Origin: Singulisphaera sp. GP187
GTDB taxonomy: Bacteria; Planctomycetota; Planctomycetia; Isosphaerales; Isosphaeraceae
DNA: 64,000 nucleotides
Assembly: GCF_900129635.1 (NCBI RefSeq)
Contig: NZ_FSRB01000001.1
Coordinates: 5,669,501 to 5,733,500, forward strand
Direction of reading: 5' to 3'
Shown here: one piece after another, positions 27,520 through 36,892 of the stretch
How the letters are laid out: every line of letters starts with the position of its first letter
Position numbering within the stretch: position 1 is the stretch's first letter
Notes under the pieces: generated by a model
Database searches by the model: none
The model's input: the letters and a program-made list of their open reading frames with translations, nothing else
What the model was told of the DNA's origin: nothing
Program-made: the position numbers and the translations under genes

Positions 27520-28716
27520 TCAGGCGATGATGACCCGGCCGGGACCGTCTCCGTCGGACTCTTCGACCTCGATCTCGCGGTCGAGGAAGGCGCGGATGGT
27601 CGCGACGTTGGTGAGCAAGTGCTCGGTGACGGCCGAGACGGAGTACTCGCTCCGGCTTGCCGCGAGGGCCAACGGGACGAGGATCTGGTCGGCCGAGTGG
27701 GGATCGACGGCTCCTCCCTCGGCGTCGTGGAACGCGAGCCATTCGTCGACCGCCTCGTCGGCGACGACTTCGGCGGGCTTTCCACGCTCGCCCAGGCCGA
27801 CGAACGTGGCTGGAATGCCGTCTTGGCCGTAGGTGGCCGACAGGCTGATGGCAGCCCCCTGCCCCAGGCTCGGCCACTCGATCAGTTCGATCTCGGCCGA
27901 CAGCCCGCGCTCGGCGAGTCGGGCTTGGGCCCGGTCGCGCATCCGCTGGGCGATCTCGGGGCGAAGATTCGCCACGCCGGCGATGCCGACGAGCCGGGTC
28001 AACGGGCCGCGCTCGGTCATGGTCAGTGACTTGAGGGTTGCGGGCTCGATCCAGGCGTCGAGCCGGCCGCCACCACGGGGATAGAAGCCGCCCGCGGGCA
28101 TGGCCAGGGCCATTGGGGAGCCGAGGCGTGCCAGGTGCGCCCGCCAGGTCGTTTCGAGGAACGGAAACGAGGGGGCGGCCGTGTTGAACGTCCCGCCGGT
28201 GAGCGTCACCCGGATCGGCTGCTCGGCGCGGAGGGCCAAGGGCAGGTGCAGGGTCTGGAGCACCAAGGCGGTCGACCCCGCCGTGCCGATGTCGATTTGG
28301 AGGTCGCGCGGGGTGTACGCGGCGGGGCGGAAGGTCAGATCACGCGAGCCGATCGAGGCGCCGACGACTTCGGCCCCCGCCAGGCTCGCGGCGGCCTCGA
28401 CCGCTTTCAGGTGCTGGGGGCGGAGCCCGGGCTTGTCGCGGTTGGCGCGGATCTTGACGATCCGGAACGAGCGGCCGGTCAGGAGCGAGAGTGTGAGGGC
28501 GGTCCGGAGAATCTGCCCTCCCCCTTCTCCACGCGATCCATCCAGGGTGATCAGACGCGACGACACCACCCGAGGCTCCTCGGTTCGAGACTCAAGTTCG
28601 TCCGACAGACGGTGGGGAGTCGCCACACGATCGTGCCCGCCATGCATCACCCAGCGCTTGCGCGACGGAATCGGTTCCTTCTTACCCCACCCCGTCTTCA
28701 ACGCTTGCCAATCCAT
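27520..28716 (-). CDS. rtcA: RNA 3'-terminal phosphate cyclase
   Basis: RtcA uses ATP to convert RNA 3'-phosphate ends to 2',3'-cyclic phosphates. The signature LDGSRGEGGGQILRTALTLS, RANRDKPGLRPQHL, GTAGSTALVLQTL, PRGGGRLDAW and the C-terminal SEYSVSAVTEHLLTN are all present. From the ATG at 28716 (AGGAGT upstream) the protein has 398 residues, about 55 more than usual at the N-terminus. A GTG at 28569 preceded by GAGGAG would give a family-standard start, so the true start is uncertain. No rtcB ligase gene is adjacent. Upstream on the same strand lies a lipoprotein gene. Confidence 0.92.
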   Translation of the reverse strand: MDWQALKTGWGKKEPIPSRKRWVMHGGHDRVATPHRLSDELESRTEEPRVVSSRLITLDGSRGEGGGQILRTALTLSLLTGRSFRIVKIRANRDKPGLRPQHLKAVEAAASLAGAEVVGASIGSRDLTFRPAAYTPRDLQIDIGTAGSTALVLQTLHLPLALRAEQPIRVTLTGGTFNTAAPSFPFLETTWRAHLARLGSPMALAMPAGGFYPRGGGRLDAWIEPATLKSLTMTERGPLTRLVGIAGVANLRPEIAQRMRDRAQARLAERGLSAEIELIEWPSLGQGAAISLSATYGQDGIPATFVGLGERGKPAEVVADEAVDEWLAFHDAEGGAVDPHSADQILVPLALAASRSEYSVSAVTEHLLTNVATIRAFLDREIEVEESDGDGPGRVIIA

Positions 28717-28871
28717 GGCGGAGACTCCTTCCCGAAATCCCGTGGCGGTCGGGATCCGGCAGACAGACAAACAGAGAGACAAACAAGATGAGGAGGCGGT
28801 TCACCGGCTTCGGCAACCCATTTGATCGATCGAGCGAACGGCAAACCGACCTGGCTTCACCGGGCTTTGCG

Positions 28872-29738
28872 TTACGGCTTGGGCGGATCCACCGGCAAAA
28901 GGCTGGGGAGACTGGCCGGCGCGGACGGGTTCGTCCCCTCCCGAGACGCCCAGACCAGGAGCACGCGCTGGAGCAGGCGGTCGCTGTTCGCCTCGGCATG
29001 GGTAAACATGAATGAGCCGAGGCTCTGGCTCGCTTCGGGAAGACAGCCGACCACGGCGACCTGGCCCGGCTGGAGAGTCAGCGTGGTCGACAACTCGCGG
29101 AGGCTTTCCTCCTGCTGACCGTCTTTCTGCATGAATTGCTGCGGCGCGTAACTGCCGGCGTTGGGCAAGGCGGTGAACGCACGCTGAATCGGGCCGTGAT
29201 GGATCTCAGGGACGAATCGGAGGGCAACCCCGCTGGTCCCGTCATGGTTGGCCGTGACCCGGAACCAACCGCTGGCGTCCTTGTACGGTTTGCCGAACGC
29301 ACGCCCCTCCCGGTTCAGCAGCAGGCTGACCTCGGGGGTGGTGTCCACCATGTCGATCATCGCGTGGTCCCCGTCCGGGAACTCAAACTGCGACGGCTCG
29401 ACCTTGTGCGGCGCTTTGGCGTTGAGAATCGAGTCGACCTCGTGGGGCAGCTCCCCGGTGATCAAACCCATCCGAAGCCCATTGACCTCGAGTGCGCGAC
29501 GGAGCTCGGGCGCAATCGACTGCTCGTCGACCACGCTCCAGAGAGCGCCATTGATCGCCTCGTCACGGAGTGGCCGCGAGAGGATCGCCACGCGCAGATT
29601 ACAGCGCTTGGGTTCGATGATCTGGCCGCCACCGCCGATCCTGGCCAGAAACGTGTCGCGACCGAAGTCCGAGCGATTCAACGAGCAGCCCGCGGCGGCC
29701 ATCATGGCCATCCCAAGGGCCAGGGCTTTCCAAGTCAT
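28872..29738 (-). CDS. Hypothetical lipoprotein
   Basis: 288 residues from the ATG at 29738 (AAAGGA nine bases upstream). The leader MTWKALALGMAMMAAAGCS has a lipobox-like AAGC, so lipid anchoring is likely. No catalytic motif was recognised. It has a mixed alpha/beta body and a Pro-rich tail (last 20 residues). It is followed by rtcA and preceded by a HIT-family gene on the same strand with spacers of 155-187 bp, so shared transcription is possible but not shown. The function is unknown. Confidence 0.72.
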   Translation of the reverse strand: MTWKALALGMAMMAAAGCSLNRSDFGRDTFLARIGGGGQIIEPKRCNLRVAILSRPLRDEAINGALWSVVDEQSIAPELRRALEVNGLRMGLITGELPHEVDSILNAKAPHKVEPSQFEFPDGDHAMIDMVDTTPEVSLLLNREGRAFGKPYKDASGWFRVTANHDGTSGVALRFVPEIHHGPIQRAFTALPNAGSYAPQQFMQKDGQQEESLRELSTTLTLQPGQVAVVGCLPEASQSLGSFMFTHAEANSDRLLQRVLLVWASREGTNPSAPASLPSLLPVDPPKP

Positions 29739-29925
29739 GGAGCGGAATCCTTTCCGCGTCACCGAGATAGAGTGAAGAGGCAACCACGCTGGGGAAGGAG
29801 CTGGGCCGGAAGTCTATGGCGGGAAGCTTTCTCCGTCAATGCCAACCAGAGCGCTTGGGGGAACCTGCGCCCTGCGCTGGGGACGACGGCCGGATTCGGG
29901 GGGCCTGGACTGGCGAACCGATCGC

Positions 29926-30375
29926 TCAGCCGTCGCCGGGCGGCGAGTTCAGCTCGCGCTCGATGCGGAGCTGGATCTGGGAGAGTTGATCGCCCGAGTA
30001 CTGGCTGTGCGGCCAGGGCCAATGAACTGAATCATTGGAGAAACGGGGAATGATATGCCAATGGCTGTGATCGACGGTCTGGCCGGCGGCGCGGCCGTTA
30101 TTGACGATCAGATGAAATCCATCCGCCTGGGTGGCTGCCTGCACCGCGCGACAGAGTCGGGGGACGAGCGAGCCGAGTTGAGCGGCCGTCGCATCGGGCA
30201 GTTCGGTCAGGTTGAGGTGATGGGATTTGGGGACGAGCAAGACGTGCCCGGGGTTGACCGGGTTGATGTCGAGAAAGGCCAGCGCATCGTCGGTCTCGAG
30301 GACCTTCGACGAAGGGATCTCCCCGCGCACGATCCGGCAGAACGGACAATGAGAATCGTAAGCGTGACCAGCCAT
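29926..30375 (-). CDS. HIT-family nucleotide hydrolase
   Basis: 149 residues. It has the histidine triad in QTVDHSHWHIIPRF, an N-terminal CPFCRIV zinc-type pair (Cys10, Cys13) and the core FLDINPVNPGHVLLVPK. HIT proteins cleave nucleotidyl bonds such as AMP-lysine or Ap4A in the cytoplasm. The gene lies downstream of rplQ on the same strand, with a GC-rich hairpin between them. Confidence 0.9.
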   Translation of the reverse strand: MAGHAYDSHCPFCRIVRGEIPSSKVLETDDALAFLDINPVNPGHVLLVPKSHHLNLTELPDATAAQLGSLVPRLCRAVQAATQADGFHLIVNNGRAAGQTVDHSHWHIIPRFSNDSVHWPWPHSQYSGDQLSQIQLRIERELNSPPGDG

Positions 30376-30411
30376 GAGAGCGAGACTTCTTCATTCCCAA
30401 GGGTCAAGCGA

Positions 30412-30441
30412 CCCCGCGCGGACGGATAGGACCACGCGGGG
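30412..30441. terminator. Hairpin downstream of rplQ
   Basis: CCCCGCG (30412-30418) pairs with CGCGGGG (30435-30441), between rplQ and the HIT gene. There is no clear T-run, so it may only partly stop the ribosomal operon transcript. Confidence 0.45.
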
Positions 30442-30463
30442 CCGCCTTGTTTCTGGATTGGAA

Positions 30464-30883
30464 TCAGGACCCGGCGGAGGTCGCGACAACGGTCGGCTTG
30501 GTGGCCGCCTTGATCTGCTCGTTCTCGCCCAGCAACGAGATCACGGCCATCGGCGCGGCGTCTCCTTGGCGGACCTTGGCGAGCTTGAAGATCCGGGTGT
30601 ATCCACCCGTCCGATCCTTGAACCGGGGGCCGATCTCTTTGAAGAGCGAGAAGGCCACGTCCTTCTTGGTCACGACGGCCAAGACGCGACGGAAGTCATT
30701 CAGATTCCAGCCGTCTTTGGCCAGGGTGATCAACTTCTCGGCGAACGGCTGGACTTCCTTGGCCTTGGCCAGGGTGGTCTCGATCCGACCGTGCTCGAGC
30801 AGAGCGGTGGCCAGGTTCCGTAGGAGCATTCGCCGGTGCGACGGCGACCGCTTGAATTTCCGACCGGCTTTACGGTGTCGCAT
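30464..30883 (-). CDS. rplQ: 50S ribosomal protein L17
   Basis: 139 residues with the classic start MRHRKAGRKFKRSPSHRRML and RNLATALLEHGRIETT. The body ends FKLAKVRQGDAAPMAVISLL plus a short variable tail. It is the last gene of the alpha operon, 148 bp after rpoA. Confidence 0.97.
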   Translation of the reverse strand: MRHRKAGRKFKRSPSHRRMLLRNLATALLEHGRIETTLAKAKEVQPFAEKLITLAKDGWNLNDFRRVLAVVTKKDVAFSLFKEIGPRFKDRTGGYTRIFKLAKVRQGDAAPMAVISLLGENEQIKAATKPTVVATSAGS

Positions 30884-30924
30884 GGTCTCTCAGGCTCGCA
30901 GCTAAGTTTGGTTCGTTGTAGGGG

Positions 30925-30981
30925 GTGGGCGTGACCCACCCATCTCGGCCTCCGATGGTGGGCATTGCCCACCCGGCTCGA
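30925..30981. repeat. GGTGGG/CCCACC hairpins between rpoA and rplQ
   Basis: Two short palindromic units, GGTGGGCGTGACCCACC and GGTGGGCATTGCCCACC, lie side by side in the spacer. A related GGTGGAC unit occurs between rpsQ and rplN. They may shape mRNA ends within the operon. Confidence 0.5.
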
Positions 30982-31031
30982 AGACCTTCGCCACGCCAGC
31001 GAAAAAGGGCTCTACAGGATTGGCAGGAGTC

Positions 31032-32033
31032 TCAGACCCCTTGTCGCATGGGGATATCCATGCCCAGGTCGAGGCCGATCTCGTGAAGCTTGGCGCGGAC
31101 TTCCTTGAGGGTGGTCTCGCCGAAGTTGCGGACCGTCAGGAGCTGGTCTTCCGAGCGGCTGACCAGGTGGCGGACGGTCGTGATCCCTTCGCTTTCCAGG
31201 CAGTTGGTCGCCCGGACCGAGAGTTCCAGCTCGGCCAAGCTCATATCGAGCTTGCGCTCGAGTTCGGCGTCGACCGGTTCGGACCGAGAACCATCCTGGC
31301 CGCTGGCATCGGACGGCAGGCCGGGGCCCGGCTCGTAGTACTGGACGAACGGATTCAGGTGCTTACGGAGAATCTTGGCGGCCTCGACCAGCGACATCTC
31401 GGGGCCGAGCGTGCCGGTGGTCCAGATCCGCAGGACGAGCTTGTCGTAGTTGGTCCGCTGGCCGACGCGGGTGTTCTCCACGCGATATTCCACCCGAATG
31501 ACCGGGCTGTAGATCGCGTCGATCGGGATCGCGCCGACTTCGAGGTCGTCGGTGTGTCCTTCCGCGGCGGGCCGGTATCCCCGGCCATTCTCGACGGTCA
31601 TCTCCAAGGCAAACGGAACGTCGTCGGTGAGCGTGCAGAGAATGTGATCAGGGTTGATGATCTCGATCGATTCGTCGTGGAGAATGTCGGCTGCCGTGAC
31701 GACACCGCGACGGTCGCGTTCGATCCGGATCGTCCGGTTCTGCTCCGAGTGGTTCTTGACGACCAGGCCCTTGATATTCAAGACCAGGTCGGTGATATCC
31801 TCGACCATGCCCGGGATCGAGGAGAACTCGTGCTGAACCCCTTGAATTTTGATCTTGGTGACAGCGCTCCCCTCCAGGCTGGAAAGGAGGATGCGGCGCA
31901 GGCTGTTGCCAACCGTGTGACCGAATCCGCGTTCGAACGGCTCGACATGGAATTCGCCGTACGTATCGGTCAGTTTTTCACGGTTGCAGACGACCCGGCT
32001 GGGAAGTTCGAGGCCACGCCAACGGATGCGCAT
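31032..32033 (-). CDS. rpoA: RNA polymerase alpha subunit
   Basis: 333 residues from the ATG at 32033 (GGAGAG upstream; a TTG at 32045 is an alternative). The N-terminal dimerisation domain has FERGFGHTVGNSLRRILLSS. The C-terminal domain has SVRATNCLESEGITTVRHL and LTVRNFGETTLKEV, which contact UP elements and activators. The linker between the domains (about 235-260) is longer than usual and acidic. The position between rpsD and rplQ is standard. Confidence 0.97.
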   Translation of the reverse strand: MRIRWRGLELPSRVVCNREKLTDTYGEFHVEPFERGFGHTVGNSLRRILLSSLEGSAVTKIKIQGVQHEFSSIPGMVEDITDLVLNIKGLVVKNHSEQNRTIRIERDRRGVVTAADILHDESIEIINPDHILCTLTDDVPFALEMTVENGRGYRPAAEGHTDDLEVGAIPIDAIYSPVIRVEYRVENTRVGQRTNYDKLVLRIWTTGTLGPEMSLVEAAKILRKHLNPFVQYYEPGPGLPSDASGQDGSRSEPVDAELERKLDMSLAELELSVRATNCLESEGITTVRHLVSRSEDQLLTVRNFGETTLKEVRAKLHEIGLDLGMDIPMRQGV

Positions 32034-32154
32034 CGCTCTCTCCAAAAACGCGACCAGCCTTCAGCGATCGATCCAAGGCCGAGAGGCCTCGCGACCAACT
32101 TCATCCCTGGCGGATGCCTGAAAGTAGACTGCTGATCGCGACAAATTGCTTGGC

Positions 32155-32784
32155 TCAGCGGCTCAACAACTCGACGATCAACTGCGGGGTGACCGGCAGC
32201 GAGATATCCTGGGTCCCAGGCAAGCGGGAGACCCGCCCCTCGGGCGGTTCGGTGCTGGAGCGGTCGAGCCACTCGGGCACGGGGGGCATCCCTTCGGCGG
32301 ACAGGTTCGCGGCGGCCAGCTTGCGGGAGTGCTCGCGATCCTTGACCTGAATCTGGTCACCGGGGCGGACCAAGTAGCTGGGGATGTCGAGCTTGCGGCC
32401 GTTGATCGTGATGTGGCCGTGCGTGATCATCTGACGCGCCTGCGGGCGGCTGGTCGCAAACCCGAGACGGGTGACGACGTTGTCCAGCCGTCGCTCCAGC
32501 AAGGCCATCAAGGCATCGCCCGTGTTGCCGGGGCGGCGACCGGCCAGGTCGAAGTACTTGCGGAACTGACGCTCGAAAACGCCGTAATAGCGCTTGACCT
32601 TCTGCTTCTCACGGAGCCGGATGGAGTATTCGCTCGCTTTTCCGCGGCGGAACTGGTGCATACCCGGCACGCCTTCACGGCGTTCGACGGCGCACTTCGG
32701 GGTATCGCAGCGCGTCCCCTTCAAGAACAACTTCAGTCCTTCGCGGCGGCAGAGCCGGCAGACCGGCCCGATATGGCGTCCCAT
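32155..32784 (-). CDS. rpsD: 30S ribosomal protein S4
   Basis: 209 residues from the ATG at 32784 (MGRHIGPVCRLCRREG). Four cysteines near the N-terminus (CRLC and CDTPKC) mark the zinc-binding form. The S4 RNA-binding motif (about 95-155) includes RLDNVVTRLGFATSRPQARQ. S4 nucleates 16S folding and in many bacteria represses its own operon. Confidence 0.97.
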   Translation of the reverse strand: MGRHIGPVCRLCRREGLKLFLKGTRCDTPKCAVERREGVPGMHQFRRGKASEYSIRLREKQKVKRYYGVFERQFRKYFDLAGRRPGNTGDALMALLERRLDNVVTRLGFATSRPQARQMITHGHITINGRKLDIPSYLVRPGDQIQVKDREHSRKLAAANLSAEGMPPVPEWLDRSSTEPPEGRVSRLPGTQDISLPVTPQLIVELLSR

Positions 32785-33035
32785 GGTGGTTCGGCATTCC
32801 TCAACGTCGGGTTGCATTCGGCCGAGTTTTCCAAGGCCCTCGTTGAGCCTTCGGGTTCCTCGGTAATTCAGACTGGCGAGCGATCCGCCCGGGGCTGACC
32901 GCGGGTTTCGGCAACCCGGATCACGACAGACCCGCGGGTCCGGTCGGATCGAAACGAAACATTCTCAACGAAGCGATGCGATCATCGGGGCGTGAACGGG
33001 AAGGCAGCAAGGCCTGGTCCAAACCGCGTTGAGCC

Positions 33036-33416
33036 TTAGACCCGCCGCTTCTTCGGGGGACGGCAACCGTTGTGCGGCAGCGGGGTGACGTCTTCGATCG
33101 CCTTGATCGAGAGGCCGGACGCTTGCAGCGCGGTGATCGCGCTCTCACGGCCGGAGCCGGGCCCCTTGACCTTGACCTCGACCTCTTTGACCCCGTACTT
33201 GGTCGCGGTGGCTGCCGCGGTCTCGGCGGCACGCTGGGCGGCGAAGGGAGTGCTCTTGCGGCTCCCTTTGAAGCCCACGGTCCCGGACGAGGCCCAGCAC
33301 AACGCGTCGCCGTTGGGGTCGGTGATCGTGACCGTCGTATTGTTGAACGTTGCCTTGATATGCACGACAGCCCGGCTGACGTTGCGTCGTGTTTTCCGCT
33401 TCTTGGCCTTGGCCAC
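33036..33416 (-). CDS. rpsK: 30S ribosomal protein S11
   Basis: 126 residues. Family blocks are VHIKATFNNTTVTITDPNG, GFKGSRKSTPFAAQ, KVKGPGSGRESAI and the end VTPLPHNGCRPPKKRRV. It is flanked by unusually long spacers (about 250 bp) that show no gene. Confidence 0.97.
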   Translation of the reverse strand: MAKAKKRKTRRNVSRAVVHIKATFNNTTVTITDPNGDALCWASSGTVGFKGSRKSTPFAAQRAAETAAATATKYGVKEVEVKVKGPGSGRESAITALQASGLSIKAIEDVTPLPHNGCRPPKKRRV

Positions 33417-33674
33417 GGGTCCGTTGCTCCCTGGTCGAATCTCGAAATGGAAACGAGAAGACGATACCGAACTCTCGACTCCCGGATGACCTGGGGGCTT
33501 GCAGAGACGTAAGTCCCTAGCGTGGTCCCCTCGGCCCCGGCCAACCGATCCACGGTGAGCCAGTCAGAACCGGGCGAGCTCTGGTCGTTGCGGCGCTGGC
33601 GGTTCGCGAACCTTGCAAATCTGGGCCATGCCGTTGAAAGCCTGAACCCAAGGTCGCAAGACTTCGCGACGCCC

Positions 33675-34058
33675 TTAGCGCATTTCCTTGACGCCCTTCT
33701 TGCCGGCGACCGTCTTCCGCGGTCCCTTACGGGTCCGGGCGTTGGTTCGGGTCCGCTGGCCATGGACCGGCAACCCTTTACGGTGCCGCAGGCCACGATA
33801 GCAGCCGATGTCGCGCAGTCGAGAAATGGCTTGCTGGACCTGACGACGCAACTGGCCTTCGACCACGTACTCGCTATCGAGCAACGAGGCGAGTTTGGCC
33901 AGATCGTCTTCGGTCAAATCTTTCGAACGCTTGTCAGGGTCAATTCCTGTCCGTTCGCAGAGTTGCTCGGCGAGGAACGGCCCGATCCCGTAAATGTAGC
34001 GCAACGCGATCACGGTGCGCTTGTCATTCGGGATATCGACACCGAGGATACGAGGCAT
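33675..34058 (-). CDS. rpsM: 30S ribosomal protein S13
   Basis: 127 residues. It begins MPRILGVDIPNDKRTVIALR and contains YIYGIGPFLAEQLC, a standard S13 tRNA-contact end (RGLRHRKGLPVHGQRTRTNA) and a basic tail. It lies 70 bp downstream of rpmJ. Confidence 0.97.
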   Translation of the reverse strand: MPRILGVDIPNDKRTVIALRYIYGIGPFLAEQLCERTGIDPDKRSKDLTEDDLAKLASLLDSEYVVEGQLRRQVQQAISRLRDIGCYRGLRHRKGLPVHGQRTRTNARTRKGPRKTVAGKKGVKEMR

Positions 34059-34128
34059 CCGTCCTATCTCCGTGAAGCAAGAACGTGGAGTGGCGTGGGC
34101 ATAGCTCCGGGCCGAGGTCGGCGCGTCC

Positions 34129-34242
34129 TCAGCCTTGCCGCTGCTTGTGGCGGGGGTTTTCGCAGATCACGTACACTTTACCCCGGCGGCGAACGATCTT
34201 GCAGTGTTCGCAAATCCGCTTGACGCTGGATCGGATCTTCAT
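34129..34242 (-). CDS. rpmJ: 50S ribosomal protein L36
   Basis: 37 residues: MKIRSSVKRICEHCKIVRR and then VICENPRHKQRQG. The C-x2-C...C-x4-H set is the zinc-binding form. The start ATG at 34242 is set by the family length. infA, which usually precedes it, is not found in the 233-bp spacer to map. Confidence 0.95.
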   Translation of the reverse strand: MKIRSSVKRICEHCKIVRRRGKVYVICENPRHKQRQG

Positions 34243-34475
34243 CGGACTCCCAACTCTCTTTCCTAACATCGCGAGGCCGAACCACGAGGCAGCCCTCGCT
34301 TTGAGGTCGCCTCGTTGAGAATCCCAATCCAGTCCTGAGGCCGAATTGGGCCAATATACAGACCACCCCGACATTCCGCAAGACCGGAATCATCTGGGTG
34401 AAGGAGGATTGCCGACAAGGCCGACGAAGGTTCACCCCGAAGGTGGCCGTCCGCCCGTTGGGCGTTTGAGTTCAG

Positions 34476-35258
34476 TTAGTCATTGAGGTAGGTCAGGACG
34501 CGCGGGCCCTCCGTGGTCATGGCAACGGTATGTTCAAAGTGGGCGCTGGCGCGTCGGTCCTTGGTTTCCACAGTCCAACCGTCGTCGAGGGTTCGCACGT
34601 CCTTGGTCCCGATCGCCACCATCGGTTCGATCGCCAGCACCAAGCCGGGCTCAAGCCGGATATCGTGCTTGCGGAGCGATTTGCTGACGAAGTTCGGGAC
34701 CTGCGGCTCTTCGTGCATATCCTGACCGATGCCATGGCCGACGAACTTCTCGACCACGTACATCCCCTGGCTCTTGACGTATTGCTCCATCAGGCCGGCC
34801 ACTTCCGACCAGGTCCGGCACCGGGTCATCGCCCGGATCGCCAGGTCGAGAGTCTCGGACGTGACGTCCAGGAGCTTCTGGATCTCCGGTGCGATTGGGC
34901 CGATCGGGAGCGTGACGGCGGAGTCGCCACACCAACCGTTCAGCTTGCAGCCGGTGTCGATCGAAACGACGTCCCCTTCACGAAGGGGACGGCGGTTGGG
35001 GATTCCGTGGACGACCTGTTCGTTGACACTGGCGCAGATCACGGCCGGGAACGGTGGCTTTCCCTTGATCGAACTGGGATAGCCTCGGAACAACGGGATC
35101 GCCTTGTGCTCGCGAAAGATTGCGGAGACCGCATCGTCGAGCTCGGCGGTGGTCACGCCAGGCACGGCGAGTTGGCGGACCCGGTCGAGGGCCTGGGCAA
35201 CCACTCGCCCCGCCTCGCGCATCAGAGCAATCTCACGGGGGCTTTTCAGCTTGAGCAC
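34476..35258 (-). CDS. map: Methionine aminopeptidase type I
   Basis: 260 residues. It removes the initiator Met from nascent proteins. The five metal ligands are visible: SIDTGCKLNGWCGDSAVTL (two Asp), GHGIGQDMHEEP (His), EPGLVLAIEPM (Glu) and HFEHTVAMT (Glu). It begins MLKLKSPREIALMREAGRVV. It sits between secY and rpmJ, as in many bacteria, but adk is absent. Confidence 0.96.
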   Translation of the reverse strand: MLKLKSPREIALMREAGRVVAQALDRVRQLAVPGVTTAELDDAVSAIFREHKAIPLFRGYPSSIKGKPPFPAVICASVNEQVVHGIPNRRPLREGDVVSIDTGCKLNGWCGDSAVTLPIGPIAPEIQKLLDVTSETLDLAIRAMTRCRTWSEVAGLMEQYVKSQGMYVVEKFVGHGIGQDMHEEPQVPNFVSKSLRKHDIRLEPGLVLAIEPMVAIGTKDVRTLDDGWTVETKDRRASAHFEHTVAMTTEGPRVLTYLND

Positions 35259-35364
35259 GGTTCGTTTCGTTTCGATCCGTTCCGCGGCGTGGCGGAGGAC
35301 AGTGTCGCTTCAATCCCTGACGCGTCTCGGCTCTTGGCGGTCGCCCGAGTCGATATCGTCCCAA

Positions 35365-36741
35365 TCAACGTTTGCTCACCAGACCACTGTAATTCCTCAT
35401 GATCAGGTGGCTGTCGACCTTCTGCACCAGGTCCAGGCAGACGCTGATGACGATCAAGAGCCCCGTACCACCGAGGAAGGACGCGATGGTGAAGTCGACG
35501 TTCAAGGCGTTCTGGACCAGGGACGGAATGACCGCAACCAGGCTCAAGAAGGCCGCACCGACGTAGGTGATCCGGAGCATAACCTTCTCAAGATAGTCGG
35601 CGGTTCGCCGCCCCGGACGGTAGCCCGGGATGAAGCTGCCGTAATCCTTGAGGTTCTCCGACATATCCTTGGGGTTGAACGTGATCGCCGTCCAGAAGTA
35701 GCAGAAGAAGTAGATCAGCACGATGTAGAAGAGCGTGTAGACGTAACCCTGCTTCTGGAAGGCGTCGGACATTTCTTGGGCGAGGGTGGCGATGCTCGAC
35801 CAGACGGTCCAGGTGTCGGTCCGCCAGCTCTGCGTCGCACGCGCCATCCCGTTGAGGATGAACGAGGGGAAGATGAGCAGGCTGGAGGCGAAGATGATCG
35901 GCATCACACCCGCTTGGTTGACCTTGAGCGGGAGGTATTGCCGGGTCCCGCCGAAGACTCGCCGTCCTCGCACGTGCTTGGCCGACTGGGTCGGGATCCG
36001 TCGCTGGCTTTCGGTGATCGCGATCACACCGACCACGACGGCGACGAAGAGGCCGATCAGCAAGACGATGGTGGTGATCGGGTACTTGCCGGCGTCGGCC
36101 GTGAGCCGAGGGGTGGCATTTTCCCACAGTTGTTTCATCGCCAGCGGCATCCGCGCCAGGATGCCCGCCATAATCAGGAGGCTGATCCCGTTGCCGATTC
36201 CGTATTCGTCAATCTGTTCGCCGATCCACATCAGGAAGATCGTGCCGGCGGTCATGATTGAGACACAGACGAGGCCGTCCCAGAAGTTTTGATGTTGTGG
36301 TAACACGACACCCATCTGGGGACTCATCATGTACTGGACCCAGAATGCGCTCTGGATCGCGCAGAGGATCACCGTGGCGTACCGGGTGTACTCGTTGATC
36401 TTCTTCCGCCCGCTCTCGCCCTCCTTCATCATCGCCTCAAGCGATGGGACGACGCTCCCGAGGAGTTGGAAGATGATCGACGCAGAGATGTACGGCATGA
36501 TCCCGAGGCCGAAGATGGTGCTCATCCCGATCGAGGTGCCACCGAACATGGCAACTGTGCCGAAGAGCTTACCCGCGGCGTTCTGGCTCTGCTGTTCTTG
36601 CCAGTTTTTGAGCTGATCCTGGTTGACAATCGGCAGCGGCACATAGAAGCCGAGCCGATAGACCGCCAGGAACATGAGCGTCATCAGGACCTTGCGCTGA
36701 AGCTCAGGCACCTTGAATAGGATCGTGTAGAGCTTGCCCAC
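35365..36741 (-). CDS. secY: Protein translocase subunit SecY
   Basis: 458 residues with ten hydrophobic segments. Typical blocks are FGLGIMPYISASIIFQLL (TM2 region), GIGNGISLLIMAGILARMP and NQAGVMPIIFASSLLIFPS. The C-terminal loop has GSFIPGYRPGRRTADYLEKVM. It forms the membrane channel of the Sec pathway. It follows rplO as in the spc operon. Confidence 0.96.
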   Translation of the reverse strand: MGKLYTILFKVPELQRKVLMTLMFLAVYRLGFYVPLPIVNQDQLKNWQEQQSQNAAGKLFGTVAMFGGTSIGMSTIFGLGIMPYISASIIFQLLGSVVPSLEAMMKEGESGRKKINEYTRYATVILCAIQSAFWVQYMMSPQMGVVLPQHQNFWDGLVCVSIMTAGTIFLMWIGEQIDEYGIGNGISLLIMAGILARMPLAMKQLWENATPRLTADAGKYPITTIVLLIGLFVAVVVGVIAITESQRRIPTQSAKHVRGRRVFGGTRQYLPLKVNQAGVMPIIFASSLLIFPSFILNGMARATQSWRTDTWTVWSSIATLAQEMSDAFQKQGYVYTLFYIVLIYFFCYFWTAITFNPKDMSENLKDYGSFIPGYRPGRRTADYLEKVMLRITYVGAAFLSLVAVIPSLVQNALNVDFTIASFLGGTGLLIVISVCLDLVQKVDSHLIMRNYSGLVSKR

Positions 36742-36892
36742 GGCGGGACGCCTCCTTAAGGCTGCAGGCAGTCAAAATGCGGACCAGACGGTAGTCGGCA
36801 ACGAAAGAGACGGCGGATACGACAGACGGACAAGGGCCACGCGTGGGAACGGCGGCCCTGATGCCAGCGGACGGATCCGCCTTCGGGAGCTC

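Noticed and set aside
31020..32135. Plus-strand open frames opposite rpoA and other ribosomal genes
   Set aside because: They mirror conserved ribosomal genes and arise from GC-rich codon patterns.
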